Assembly (NCBI GenBank): GCA_050084985.1
Contig: JBITNC010000001.1
Span: 149,544,001-149,608,000, forward strand
DNA: 64,000 nt
Direction: 5' to 3'
From: Nageia nagi
Lineage: Eukaryota; Pinophyta
The translations under genes and the position numbers were made by a program. Below the pieces are notes generated by a model that had not been told where the DNA came from, ran no database searches, and saw only the letters and a program-made list of their open reading frames with translations. Below, piece after piece: positions 41,682-53,073 of this stretch. The first letter of the stretch is position 1. Every line of letters starts with the position of its first letter.

Positions 41682-44600
41682 TGCAAGTTGCAATTTGGGA
41701 TTAACAGGGAGTACATTGATGAAGTTTTACTTGATGTTGTTGCTTTGGATATTTGTGGGATTGTGCTTGGTAGTCCTTATCTATGGGAAAGAGATGCTTT
41801 ATTTTATAGAAAGGAAAACAAATATAGACTCATTAAAGATGGAGTTGAATACATGGTTAGTGCTCATCAAAACAAGAAAAAGGATATTTCTTTGATTACT
41901 GCAGGACAAGCAAAGAGACTAATCCATACAGGACAAATGTTTGTACTTGCAATGGTGAAATCTCAAGATGAAGTGGAAATCATAAAGGCACTTGAGGATT
42001 GTGAACCACAATACAAAGAAGAAGTAAAAGAGGTAATTTCCGAATTGGAAGATTTATTTCAAGTACCTAAAGAACTTCCACCAAAAGAGATATACAACAT
42101 GAGATTCAATTACATCCTGATGTTGCACTTCTTAATATTGGCTTATATAGAAATTCTGCTTTGGAAACTGAAGAAATTAAGAAACAAGTCAAAGAATTGT
42201 TAGATCAAGGAGTCATTAGACCTAGCACATCACCGTGTGGATTTCCTATTGTTATAATTCCAAAGAAAGATGGAACTTGGCATATATGTGTTGATTACAG
42301 GGCACTAAATAAGATCACGGTTAAAAATCGATATCCTTTGCCACGTATTGATGATTTAATGGATCAATTACAAAAAGCTAGGCTTTTCACAAAATTGGAT
42401 CTAAGAAGTGGTTATCATCAAGTACGAGTTAAAGAAGAGGATGTGTGGAAAATTGCTTTTAAAACTAGGCAAGGATTGTTTGAATGGTTGGTTTTACCGT
42501 TTGGATTATGCAATGCTTCTGCTACTTTCATGCGTGTAATGAATGAGGTTTTAAGGCCTTTCATTGATGATTTTGTTATTGTGTATCTTGATGATATTCT
42601 CATTTACAGTAATAATTGGAAAGATCATGTGGTACATATTCGTAGAGTGTTTGAAGTTTTAAGGGAAGCAAAACTCTATTTGAAGATGTCTAAGTGTGAG
42701 TTTGTCAGGAAGAGTTTAATCTATCTTGGCCACATTGTAGGTGAAGGTCAATTGAGGATAGATCCTGCAAAAATTGAGGCTGTGTTGAAATGGTCTACTC
42801 CCACTAATGTGACAGAGACTAGGAGTTTTCTTGGGGCAGTGTAGTATTTACGCAAGTTTATTGCTAACTTTTCTTACATGGCTTCTCCACTTCATGCAGT
42901 TATAGGAAAGAGTCATGGATTTCAGTGGGGAGGGAAAGAAAAACATGCTTTTGAATTGCTCAAAAGGAAAATCAGTAATGCTCCAGTACTTGCTTTGCCT
43001 AATCTTCAAAAAACTTTTGAAATTGAAACTGATGCAAGTGACTATGCTATGGGTGTAGTTTTATTACAGGAAAAACATCCGGTTTGCTATCACTCGGAAA
43101 TGTTTACCAGTGCGGTAAGAAACTATTCCACATATGACAAAGAGTTATATGCATTAGTTCAAAGTGTTAAGAAATGGAAGCACTATTTGGTAGGTAAAGA
43201 GACAATAATTCATACAGACCATCAACCCTTGCAATATCTTCAGTCACAATCTAAGTTGCAACAATCTAGGCATTTTCGTTGGATGGGATTCTTGCAACAA
43301 TTTCATTTGGTGATTAAGTACAAGAAGGGTACTCAAAATAAGATTGCTGATATGTTGTCTAGGCCTCCAATAGTTGCCAGTGTTGTGATTCTGCAAAATA
43401 GTTCTTTAATGCATGACGGGTATAAAGAACAGTATATGGTTGATCCTGATTTCCAAAATGTCTATCATAGATTGAGTCTTGGTAATGAGGTTGGAAATCA
43501 TGACTTTCATTTGCATGATGGATTACTTTTTCATTTGGGCAAACTTTGTATTCCTAATGGTGAGAGGAATGATTTGATTAGGGAAGCTCATACTTCTTGT
43601 ATTTCAGGGCACTTTGGTGTTGGGAAAACTCTTGCTAATCTACAAAGGTATTGTTACTGGCCTAAAATGCAAGAAAATGTATCCAGATATATCAGAGGTT
43701 GTATGTTATGCAGTGTAAGCAAACCCAATAACAGGAAATTTGGTCTTTATATGCCATTGTCCGTTCCTACACGACCATGGGAGAGTATTTCTATGGATTT
43801 TGTTGGAGGTTTACCTATGTCTAAGAGAGGTCATGATTATTTATATGTGGTTGTGGATAGATTCAGTAAGATGTGTATTCTAATCCCATGTAAAAAGATT
43901 GTGACAGGTCAAGAGGCAGCTAATCGTTTCTTCACTTATGTGTGGGTGCATTTTGGTCTTCCTACTTCTATCATTTCTGACAGGGATTCCAGGTTTTTTG
44001 AAAAATTTTGGACTTCTTTGTGGGAAAGGATGGACACTAAGCTAAAGAGGAGTACAACATTTCATCCACAGACAGATGGTCAAATAGAGGTGGTAAATAG
44101 GACAGTGGTACACTTATTACGGGGTTATTGTGGTAAGCACCCTAAGACTTGGGATGAGCATTTGAGCTATATACAGCATGCATATAATTGGGCTTTACAT
44201 TCTTCTACTAACAAAACACCTTTTGAGACTTGTTTTGGTTATTTGCCAAAATCACCTTTCGATATGGCTTTTGCTTCAACAAGTGATGGAGATATAGTTC
44301 TTCATAATGAGGAGGAGCGGGCAAAGAATTTAATTGAGAGGATCAGATTGATTCATCAGAAGGTAAAAGAACAGTTGGAGAAGAGTCAGGCCAAGTATAA
44401 GGAGAGGCATGATCGTCATCGGGTGGATCATAAATTTCAGGTTGGGGATCATGTATGGCTTCATCTCAGTAAGGAGAGATAGCATGGTAAGGGAAAGAAG
44501 TTGAAACCAATAAGGTATGGTCCATTTACCATTATTGGTCAAGTTGGAGACAATGCGTTTCGGTTGGACTTACCACCCTATATGCAAATGTATTCCGTTA

Positions 44601-44866
44601 TTAATGTTGAGAACTTGAAGTTGTACGAACCAGCCTTAGTTGCAGAAGATACAAATGTTATGTTACCGTCAGTTGAGGATTTAGCCCCTGAGCACATGAA
44701 TGTGTTGGTTGAGGATGTAGTATTGGAAAAGAAGCAACGATCATCTTGTAGTGGCATACATGAGGTGTGGCGTATTGGAGTGAAGGGCCAACATCCACAC
44801 AAGGCCAAGTGGTATGCAGTTGATCGGGTGAGGGAGCTCTACCCTCACCTCATTTCATCATCCTAA
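41682..44866 (+). pseudogene. Gypsy pol: protease end, reverse transcriptase, RNase H, integrase, chromodomain-like tail
   Basis: The protease tail is at 41688-42090. After a one-base shift near 42090, reverse transcriptase runs 42161-42844 (VDYRALNKITVKNRYPLPRI, LPFGLCNASATFMRVMNEVL, catalytic VYLDDILIYS at 42580-42609). A TAG stop at 42842 interrupts just before the connection domain. RNase H begins with ETDASDYAMGVVL (43027) and includes STYDKELYAL and HTDHQPL. Integrase follows: the His/Cys finger around 43590-43710 (HTSCISGHFG, GCMLC), then the D, D, E triad in SMDFVGGLP (43792), SDRDSRF (43977) and GQIEVVN (44080). A TAG at 44480 separates a C-terminal part ending KAKWYAVDRVRELYPHL, possibly a degenerate chromodomain. 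All catalytic residues remain; two stops and one shift disable the polyprotein. Confidence 0.92.
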
Positions 44867-44894
44867 TTGCTTTTGGGGACAAAAGCTCTCTCTC

Positions 44895-44906
44895 AGTGGG
44901 GAGGAA
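44895..44906 (+). other. Gypsy polypurine tract
   Basis: AGTGGGGAGGAA directly precedes the 3' LTR, as needed to prime plus-strand DNA synthesis. Confidence 0.88.
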
Positions 44907-46002
44907 TGATCCATAATTTGGATCCCTTCGACATTCAGTAATCTCCATTTCGGTGTGTTCATTGTGATCGCCTTGTCTTCAGCTTTCCGACGCTTCTTTT
45001 GGATCGTGAATCCGAGTCCGTATGTGGAAGATATGAAATTAATTCCGTTTGTGTATTTTAAGAAAAATTAAAAAGAAAAAATATATATATATATATTTTG
45101 GCGGGACTTGCCTGCCACCGTCCGGACCACGTAGGAGGAGGACCACGTGATAAGGCCTGCCACCAAAGCGACCGCGTGGAGGATTTTGACCGCCCACGCC
45201 CTGTTTGACCGCTTGATGAGACCGTCCACGCCAGCCTGCCAGCCAAGCCGCCCGCGAGTCCGTTTGCCTGCCAGCCAAGCCGCCCACGCTAGCCAAGCCG
45301 TCAGTCAACAGGAGGTTGATTGCCTCTGAGCCTGCCACGTGTTGTCACCACAATGCACCCGCCCAATTTTAGTGTTTTTTTGATGTATTTTTAGTGTTTT
45401 CAAAGGTTTTGGTGATTTTATCTCGCCTAAGGTCCTATTATTAGGCTGGTTTAATCCTGTAAGCCTGAAAACAATCCAGTGAGCGTATCATTTTGATTTT
45501 AGAGCTCATTTTGGGGAGATTTTTACAACCATTTGAGGCCAAATTTGACATGAAGATCAAGGAGGATAATGGGTATCTGAAAATAGGTTTTGTATTAAAT
45601 TTTCTTAGTTGTAAGACTCTCCAATTTTAGCCCCCAAAAATTGTATAAAAAGGGGAGCAAATTGGAGAGGAGGGGAGGAGAGGATTTCAGGAAAGTTGTT
45701 TTCAGTTCTTGTGATTTTCAGAGCTGTGAGTGTGTTGTGAATGTGAGGAGGTTTTGAAGGACCGTGGAGGCCTTGTAAAGTGATTCCACCCATTGATAGT
45801 AGAGAGCTTTTGAGCTGGATGTAGCTCACACCGGGTGAACCAGGATAATTTTGCTTGTCTCTTTCTATGGTGAATGCTTTTCTCTTCGCTGTGTTTACAA
45901 ATTTGTTCCTGATTTTCCTTTACAAGCACTTAATTGTTTTAAGTGTGAATTGATCCTAAGAAAAAGTTAAATTGAAATTTTAATCTTATAGTTTATGGAT
46001 CA
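44907..46002 (+). repeat. Gypsy 3' LTR
   Basis: 1,096 bp, the partner of 39185-40279, with the same GC-rich block (about 45098-45350), TATA box and GGATCA end. Small indels include a shorter GTTGTT stretch near 45706 and a lost AGA near 45748. Confidence 0.95.
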
Positions 46003-46789
46003 AAGCAAAAATGTCAAATATTGAAATATGCCATAGAGTTCCATGCATATCAGAGGATGCATTCATGGATACAGCATTTGGCTCTAAACACCTTAACTAT
46101 TCCAGATGAGCACTAGAACTTTACCTGTATAATACCTGATGATAAAAAAGATCTATTGAGAATGCTTTTCTTAGTGTCCTTATGATTTTATAAATAAAAG
46201 TCATTACAGCCAATCTATCTCCAAAGAAGTATATAGGATCACTAGCACATACCTATATATGATCTTTTGTTTGTAAATGTATGAAAACTGAAGCAGGAAA
46301 GATATTGATGAATTCTGCTAAACATTATTATGAACGCCATTGAACTGACATTTATGTCAACTGTTTATAAAACAATAATAACTTGTTATTCAAAGAAAAC
46401 ATATCTGTTAGCGTCCTTTCATTTCTGATGCATTTTCCTTTTTATCTCAGTGCGAAGGGGGTCACAAAGCTATTCCCAATTAATTTGCCTGTCTTTCATA
46501 AATACAACCCGTTGAAAGTTTTTCTTGTTATATTGAAGTTATTTCGCTCTGGTCTACCCTCGAGATATGTTTATATTTTGAAGTTTTTTCCTAGCATCAT
46601 ACCCATTGGAAATAATCTGTACATCAGTTCAAACTCTGGCTGCACAAAAAATATATTTGTGAATAACCCATTTCTTGATGATCACCACTAAAAACTTTTG
46701 AGGAATGAACTTTCTGTTATATGTTGCTATTGTGTTGGTCTTACATTCTTGCTTTATGTCTCACAATGTGTTTATCATCTTTGATGCAG
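46003..46789. other. End of the giant intron, no gene seen
   Basis: AT-rich sequence between the gypsy element and the protease exon at 46790. It contains the pyrimidine-rich acceptor region (TTTATCATCTTTGATGCAG). A 102-residue + ORF at 46383-46691 has no recognised motif. Confidence 0.55.
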
Positions 46790-47361
46790 AAAATTTCATG
46801 TCAGGTTATCAACTTGTTTTTGATCGTGAACAACTCAAATTGGGTTGGAAGGAATCCAACTGTAAGTGGTGCACATATATGGCTGTTGAAAATAACATGA
46901 ATTTGTAACTAGAGTTTTTGTGCATTAGTCATAAAACTTGTTTTTCCTGCTTTTTCGTTTTTTAGCAGACAATTGGAAACATTTTTACACAAAATGACTC
47001 GTGAAGACTCTTAAGAGGGATTAATATTGATATCTTCTTTGTGCATTATCCTTTTAGAGAAACGTACATTCTTTTAGTAATTGCTTAACAACATTCCGTG
47101 TTGTATGATTCAGGTTATGATGTGAAGTATAGCAGCAGTCCAGAACCGTCACCTGTGGCTCCAGGACAGTCACCTTTGGCTCCTTCACCTGTCGATCCAC
47201 GGATGTCTGAAATAAGTAATTCTACACATTCATCTAGGAGGCCACCTATATCCCCTGCAGCTCTACCGGCTGATCCTAGTGATGCAGTTCATTTAACATC
47301 ATCTTTCCTGCATATTGCCTTCTCATTCTTAGCCTTCGCCTCCAGTCTTACACTCATTTGA
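46790..47361 (+). CDS. Aspartyl protease APF1-like: last two exons (3' block)
   Basis: Exon 46790-46861 completes the split Gln codon from 5124 and reads NFMSGYQLVFDREQLKLGWK, the conserved C-terminal end of the A1 fold (family pattern IIGQNFMTGYRVVFDREK). It ends in a split Cys codon (T|GT) before GTAAGT. Exon 47114-47361 begins YDVKYSSSPEPSPVAPGQSP, a Pro/Ser-rich linker. It ends with SDAVHLTSS followed by a hydrophobic tail FLHIAFSFLAFASSLTLI and the stop TGA at 47359-47361. A small-residue site followed by a C-terminal hydrophobic segment suggests a GPI-anchor signal, so the enzyme probably sits on the outer face of the plasma membrane. The reading across both exon blocks gives 387 residues without a stop. 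The distance to the first block is the only unusual feature. Confidence 0.9.
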
Positions 47362-47800
47362 TTTATATTTGTAAAATGAAAATACGCTTCATCATATATT
47401 TTTTCAATTTTATTTGTTGAAGGTCCCATTATTTACGACGGAGACCATGAATTGTCCATTTTTAGCTATGTACCATATCAAGTTACTCATGTACAACTGA
47501 AATTTTCTGTTATGGATGTTCATATTAATCCTACTGCTTTGACCACTAGTTAAACTTGTAATTACAGGAATACAAGTGGTGTTCTTATGTCTGTATTTAC
47601 ATAAGAGATTTGAAAGGGAAAACAGCCCCACTTTTTTATTAGGCTAGTAAAAATGGTTAAAAAGACTGCTAGAAACTAGTATAAATGGGTTCGTTTATCA
47701 ACTATAATGCTACGATTTTTTTCCATGGATATACTTTCCCACAGGCATAATTTGAGTTGAACTTTTATCGTGCAGCAAAAGGCATAAGGATGAGTCAGAA
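47362..47800. other. 3' flank of the protease gene, no other gene seen
   Basis: It presumably holds the 3' UTR. No clear AATAAA signal stands out close to the stop. AT-rich, with no conserved ORF. Confidence 0.5.
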
Positions 47801-48870
47801 TTTGATTTTTAGATGCTGTAGGGAAAATGTCTTGTTGATTCCATCAAGGTTCCACAAGACCCTGGGAGCGGGGGAACAGGGAATGATGAAGGTCATTTAT
47901 AGGGAATGCCCCAAAAACGATAGGGAAACTACTACTGTAATACTAGTAAATAATCTTGGAATTTTTAGATATTTGAAATTTCATTGTTTCTAATTCATTA
48001 TTATTATCAATTCAATCATGTATGCAAAACTTGGAACTTAAATTAGAAATCAAGTATGAATCATAATATTAAAATGAGCCATAATCAATAATCATAAGAC
48101 TATAGGCATAATTGTCACATAATGTCAGTCTAGTAAATAATGATAGATGTGAAATTTCAAATAAAAAAAGTTAGAAATCAAATCATAGTAGTAAAATTGT
48201 AAAATTAAATAGCATGAAGTAAATACATAAACTAGACTTTGACATGAATATGTCAAATCAAAATGCCAAAAGTGAGTATAAAATGAAGCATGTTTGTCTT
48301 TGCATGCATATATAGTCACTTTTATTTGGAGGTGAAGTAAATATCCAAATATTTGATGTTCGTGATAAAAAAACTTACCGTCCATACAATTGTTTTTTCA
48401 TATTTTTGCTATGAGTTTTAACAACTTTTTGAGTTTGAGGGGTGGAGACATTGGTGGGACCCACCTCCATGTAATTTTGCATTTTATTTTTCAATTTTAA
48501 AATGATTTTTTTTTTCAGCTTGATTTGTTGCCTATAGCTTGGGGAACGCCTGGATGTTCTTGGGAACAGCTAGGGAACAACCAATTGTTCTGTGGCCTCT
48601 CTTGGGAATGGTGAGAGAATGACCAACCATATATTGGTCGCTATTGGGAATGGTCAAAAACCGTTCCTAGAAGTATGGTCGTTTGAGAATGGTTCCCCAC
48701 CCTTTGGGAATGTTCTCAAGAATGTTTCCCTACTGTTCCCCAAAAATGGAATGATAGAGAAACATTCTTCAGGGTATTCCCATGTTCCCAAAATGGAGGA
48801 ACGTCAAGAACACCTCTCCCAAAAGGGGAAACACATTTATGTGGACCCTTGGATTCCATTGATTTAAGGT
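47800..48870. repeat. Region bounded by GGGAAC/GTTCCC-rich segments, possible degraded transposon ends
   Basis: The segments 47860-47940 (GGGGGAACAGGGAATG) and 48535-48840 contain many copies of GGGAAC, GGGAATG, GTTCCC and TTCCCC, including GGGAACAGCTAGGGAACAAC and CCCTACTGTTCCCC. The DNA between is AT-rich and non-coding. The two ends could be subterminal repeat regions of an old non-autonomous DNA transposon of about 1 kb. Exact termini and a target duplication were not found. The 91-residue + ORF at 48592-48867 is a by-product of the repeat. Confidence 0.4.
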
Positions 48871-49799
48871 TTTCAAGGATGTGATTTCATTAATTTGGTC
48901 TATGGAAATTAAAAAAAAAGCAAGATTTCAAAAGTTGAAGGTAGTAAGAGATTTCTCATTGGGTTATTAGCATAAAATGCATGAGATGGAAAATCAAATG
49001 GTTTTAATAGATTTTAACCCAACCAAATAAAATCCCACATGATTAATCTATTTAGTCATTTCTTGACAATCATTTGTTGTTCATATAAGCATATTTTATG
49101 TCTATTTTGAGAATATTCAACAAAGATTTTCCTTTTGACGTAGGTTGACTCTTTGCTTATGAATGTCTAATGAATCATAAAATTATTTCATTAATAATAG
49201 GAGAAATAGTACAAAATTGAGAAGGCAAAAGCTCAAGTATATCTTGACTACATGGCAATATTAAAGGCCTTCAATTACGTATTTGCTCATAAGGAAGCCT
49301 AAAAGGAGGACATAACATTATATTGCTCTACATGGATATTACCTCAACTCGTGTTTGCTTACAACTGAGGGGGCATCAATAGGTAATCAAAGTTGTAAGA
49401 AAATTATGATGTGATTTATAGGCATTATTAATTAAGACAATTTTGTAGAAATACGACGAATTAAGTTATTCACTTGTTAGCCATGTTTTTAGTGATTTAT
49501 GTAATAAAGAATTCTATTTTGACTTGTTAGATGGTTTTGTTGCTTTGTATTCCTCCAAAGATACAAGACATGCCTTGTACTCACCTTGGAGGCCTTTTGA
49601 GTACTTGTGCATTTACAACTAATTAAAAAAAAACTTGTAGTAATGCATTTTCAAGGTGTAGAATATGTTTCAAGATAGATTAAATGAGATCATTTTTTTA
49701 GAAATCTAGAGGTCTTTACTCTATTACCTCTTCTTCTATGATAATCAAGAGTTCTATTGGCTTTTTATCTTAAACTTTGTATATTTTTTTGAATATATC
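48871..49799. other. No gene seen
   Basis: AT-rich sequence without recognisable coding, repeat or RNA features. Confidence 0.5.
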
Positions 49800-51140
49800 C
49801 ATTCTTTTCTTTTCTTAAAGGTTATGTTGCGACTATCACACTTGAGGGAAAATGTTTTCAACTTCAGTTCAAGGATATCATGGTAAAAATCAAAATCTTC
49901 CATACCCTTTGTCTCATTGACCCTACTTTATGAATGTGAAGTTTGGGGGCCTAGCTCGAAACTCTGGTTGGGTCCACATTGAAAGAGTTTTGATCAATAT
50001 GCTCTCAATTTCCATCTGTGCCAAAAGAACTACCCTCGATGCATACCTTAGGTTGGCCCTTACAATATTACATGTTGTCGGGCTTTTGAATAGGATCCAT
50101 CACATGAATTCAACATATCTTGACTAAAAGAGATACCCTTTCTTAGCGCTCAAATCCTCAATGCAACTTGCAAGTAAAGGAACTCATTGGTGTTGGTACT
50201 TAGAAGCCACCTCTCTCTTGCAATCCATAGGCTTAGATTTCGAGTGACTAGCTCCTTAGCTCCTAAACAAGACCTCTAATCTTTGTACTAGAGATATCAA
50301 CAAAAGAATCAAGAAGGGAACCTAATTAGCTTACCTGAAGACATAATGGATTAACCAAGAAAGACCACTTAAACCAAAGTGTTTGTATTATCTTTAGGTT
50401 TACATGAAGCTAGAGAATGGTGATATTCTCATTCTTGATTACATCAAGCTACACATATCTCAAAAGCTTCACTTACCCCTTGGCTAGAGAAGGATTTTCT
50501 CTCACCGGTTTGACATTGAGATGGATCACCATATCCCTAGAGATCAACACATATGCAAACTATGGAACATGGAACCAAAGATGGAAGAACATGTCATATT
50601 CATTTGTCCCATTTACTATGAAATTCGAGGTTGGTTTGATTGCTTATTCAAAGGTGCCCACACTCTAAAATCATGGATGGATTACAAAGACCAAAAATGC
50701 ATCACACTCTATATGAGAGAAGCCGCTTGCCTCAAATAGAAAGTGATCATCGAAAAAACCCACAACACATTGAGTCCCAATCTTATCACAGCTTATTTAT
50801 GACCATAAGCAGTCACAAATAAGAAGTGTCAAATGAACCTCGAAGATTCTAGAAGGATCACACGTTGACACATTATTGCTAAACCCTCTAGGGTAAATCC
50901 CTTTGGTTGTAACATTATGAGCTTTTTTTTGACTTCAAATGCTAATGGAGATCATTGGCTCTTTGTATATAGGCTTGTTGCCTCACTCATACCTATTGTA
51001 TTTTGACTCTTCATTTTTTCTATTTCACTCTTACATGCCGGAATTGAACTAGATGCTCCCTTTCTCTTACTATTTACATTTTCCTAGTCCCATTGACCCT
51101 TTTTTGGTCACCTGCGAACATTAATATCAAATTTTAAATT
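49800..51140 (+). pseudogene. LINE-2 family fragment: C-terminal ORF2 part and 3' trailer
   Basis: Plus-strand remnants include KFGGLARNSGWVHIERVLIN (49937-50000), typical of the region after the reverse transcriptase thumb in this LINE family, and CPIYYEIRGWFDCLFKGAHT (around 50608-50667). The latter closely matches CSIYYEIHGRYHYLF in LINE-2 (minus strand near 32050). The 3' trailer with CCCATTGACCC, GGTCACCTGCGAACATTAAT (51085-51135) matches the LINE-2 end near 31440-31490 on the minus strand. So this is a strongly 5'-truncated second copy. All frames are broken. Confidence 0.75.
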
Positions 51141-53009
51141 TCATTCATCAAATGTGTTCCTTTTATTTAAAAGCAACCTTATTATCAAGCTAAGACTACT
51201 TATGATTTGAGATTTGTAAGTAAATTCACTAACATTTATTTTGATACTTAATTATTGCATGTTGTTAAAACCTTTGTTATTTTTTTGTCATATAAGTGCA
51301 TCTAGAAAAGTCAAAGAAGTTCTCAATTGACAACAATATTGAACATGCCTTCAAAGTTGATAATGACCATTTAGAATTAATGCTTACTCATTATTTGTAT
51401 TCTTAGATCCATATTCACATGATTATTGCATAGTTCTTAATACATAGTATTAATATAATGAATCAAGGAATTAAACTTTGGAGAAATCATCAAATAATTT
51501 TACTAATGAGGTTTAAATTCTAAAGAATGATCTCAAGAGTATCAACATAATAATATATTTCCTTTATAACTATGTTCATAGTGATCCAAATATTTTTAAA
51601 AATAGTAGTTTGTAAAAAAGTAGGGCAAATGGACATAGTTTAACAATGTTGCAATGTAAAAAACATTAATAATTGGATATCAATCAATAAAACACCATGT
51701 ACATTTCTATCGTTATTACAAGATATTTTCGTATATGATAACTCTTATTATTATTTTATGAAGCTGTTTATTAAATTCTAAATTGATGAAACAAGAAAAT
51801 AATGCAAATATGAAAAATAATATATAATTTTTCATATGGAATTAGAGATTAAGGATCTATGCCATTAATTCTTTTAAAGGGTTGGGTAACTTGTCATACT
51901 TTTAGCAATAATTGGGCAAATATTGTGGGTGTGATTCATCCATTGAATTGGGGTTGAGTTTAGCTTGTCTTATGAATTTTCATCATAATCCATGAGTTTT
52001 GATAAAGATTTATTTTTGCCTAAACATTTTTTTTTTTGGGTGTTTCTTATTAATGGATATATGGGTTGAGGTTTTACATGTTGAACCTACTTTTGCTTAA
52101 GACAATTTGAATAGGAAATTGCTTTTATGTTTGATCAATATTTGGTGTTTTCTTATAATGTTATTTGGAATTAATGAAAGGACTTTATGGTATAAATGTC
52201 ATCTTGTTGGAATTCATTTTCATCTAATTATTACCATCTTTATACTCGTTAAAAGTCACTTTTCTAGCATGTAGTATAATTTCTTTTAGAGTTTACATTA
52301 CATAAACCTAATGAAAAAGGAGGTATTTTCTTTACAAGGGCCTTCACAAAGAAGACCCTTTAAACAACATGTCATTCATGATAAATCCAACAATTAATGA
52401 TATACATGCATGAAAGTATTTCATAAATGTTTAAAGAATCAAGCTAGTTGAACACAATTATGATTTCAAGGATCTACTTTTCCATTCATGATTTGAAAAG
52501 CTAGCATAATTTTATAAAATATTTTTTTTGAATTATTATTATTTTATTAGATTTTTGCTTTAACCGTTAAGATCATGGTTGACGTCCCCTCACAAATGAG
52601 AGAATCAGGTGATCCACATTTCCCCCCTTATATTATAAGCAATATCTTATATTCCATAACTTTACATTAGTAAGTATTTTTTGTTATTATTATTATTTTT
52701 TCAAGTAGGACCTAAGTTTTTGAGTTTAATACATTGATATTTTACATTTTACTTGTATCTAATTCAAAATAAGTAGATTTTTTCAGAAGTTTTCAAAAAC
52801 TTTGAAGGAACGAGGATTACATATTTGAATTAATTACATGAAAAAGCTTATATTCTCATTCTAGAGAACAGGTTGAGATATATCACTTATGATCATGTCT
52901 TAAAGTCTCCAATTTATAATGAAAAAGGAAAGATTCTACCTTATTGTAAATTGGGTTGCATCATGAACTCATGAACCTTACACATTTAAAAAATAATAGA
53001 AATTCTAAG

Positions 53010-53010
<1 letters not shown>
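51141..53010. other. AT-rich DNA, no gene seen
   Basis: No conserved ORF or transposon motif was recognised. Base composition is clearly richer in A and T than around the protease exons. Confidence 0.5.

Positions 53011-53071
<61 letters not shown>
53011..53071. repeat. (TA)n microsatellite, about 30 units
   Basis: An uninterrupted TA dinucleotide run of about 60 bp, self-complementary and able to form a cruciform. It is likely to vary in length between individuals and assemblies. Confidence 0.97.

Positions 53072-53073
<2 letters not shown>

Larger units (their letters stand above)
39185..46002 (+). mobile_element. Full-length Ty3/gypsy retrotransposon (6.8 kb)
   Basis: LTRs lie at 39185-40279 and 44907-46002, both starting TGATCC and ending GGATCA. 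The flanks GAGCA (39180-39184) and AAGCA (46003-46007) form a 5-bp duplication with one change. A primer site for initiator-Met tRNA (40284-40295) and a polypurine tract (44895-44906) are present. Gag, protease, reverse transcriptase, RNase H and integrase follow in gypsy order. By eye the LTRs differ at about two dozen positions, mostly transitions, so this is the youngest large insertion in the window. It lies in the protease intron in the sense orientation. Confidence 0.95.
5125..46789 (+). other. Giant protease intron, 41,665 bp, filled with nested transposable elements
   Basis: The donor is GTAAGT directly after 5124 and the acceptor is GCAG at 46786-46789. The codon split across the intron (C plus AA) gives Gln. 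This restores the conserved C-terminal motif IIGQNFMSGY, so the two exon blocks belong to one gene. Nearly all recognisable content is transposon-derived: LINEs, copia, gypsy, hAT elements and MITEs on both strands. Correct splicing over this distance is inferred from the intact flanking exons, not shown. Confidence 0.88.

Noticed and set aside
42161-42844. Endogenous pararetrovirus origin of the reverse transcriptase
   Set aside because: The element has LTRs, an integrase with a D-D-E triad, a PBS and a PPT, so it is Ty3/gypsy.
48592-48867. Plus-strand 91-residue ORF in the GGGAAC zone
   Set aside because: It is produced by repeated GGGAATG/GTTCCC units and lacks protein-like conservation.
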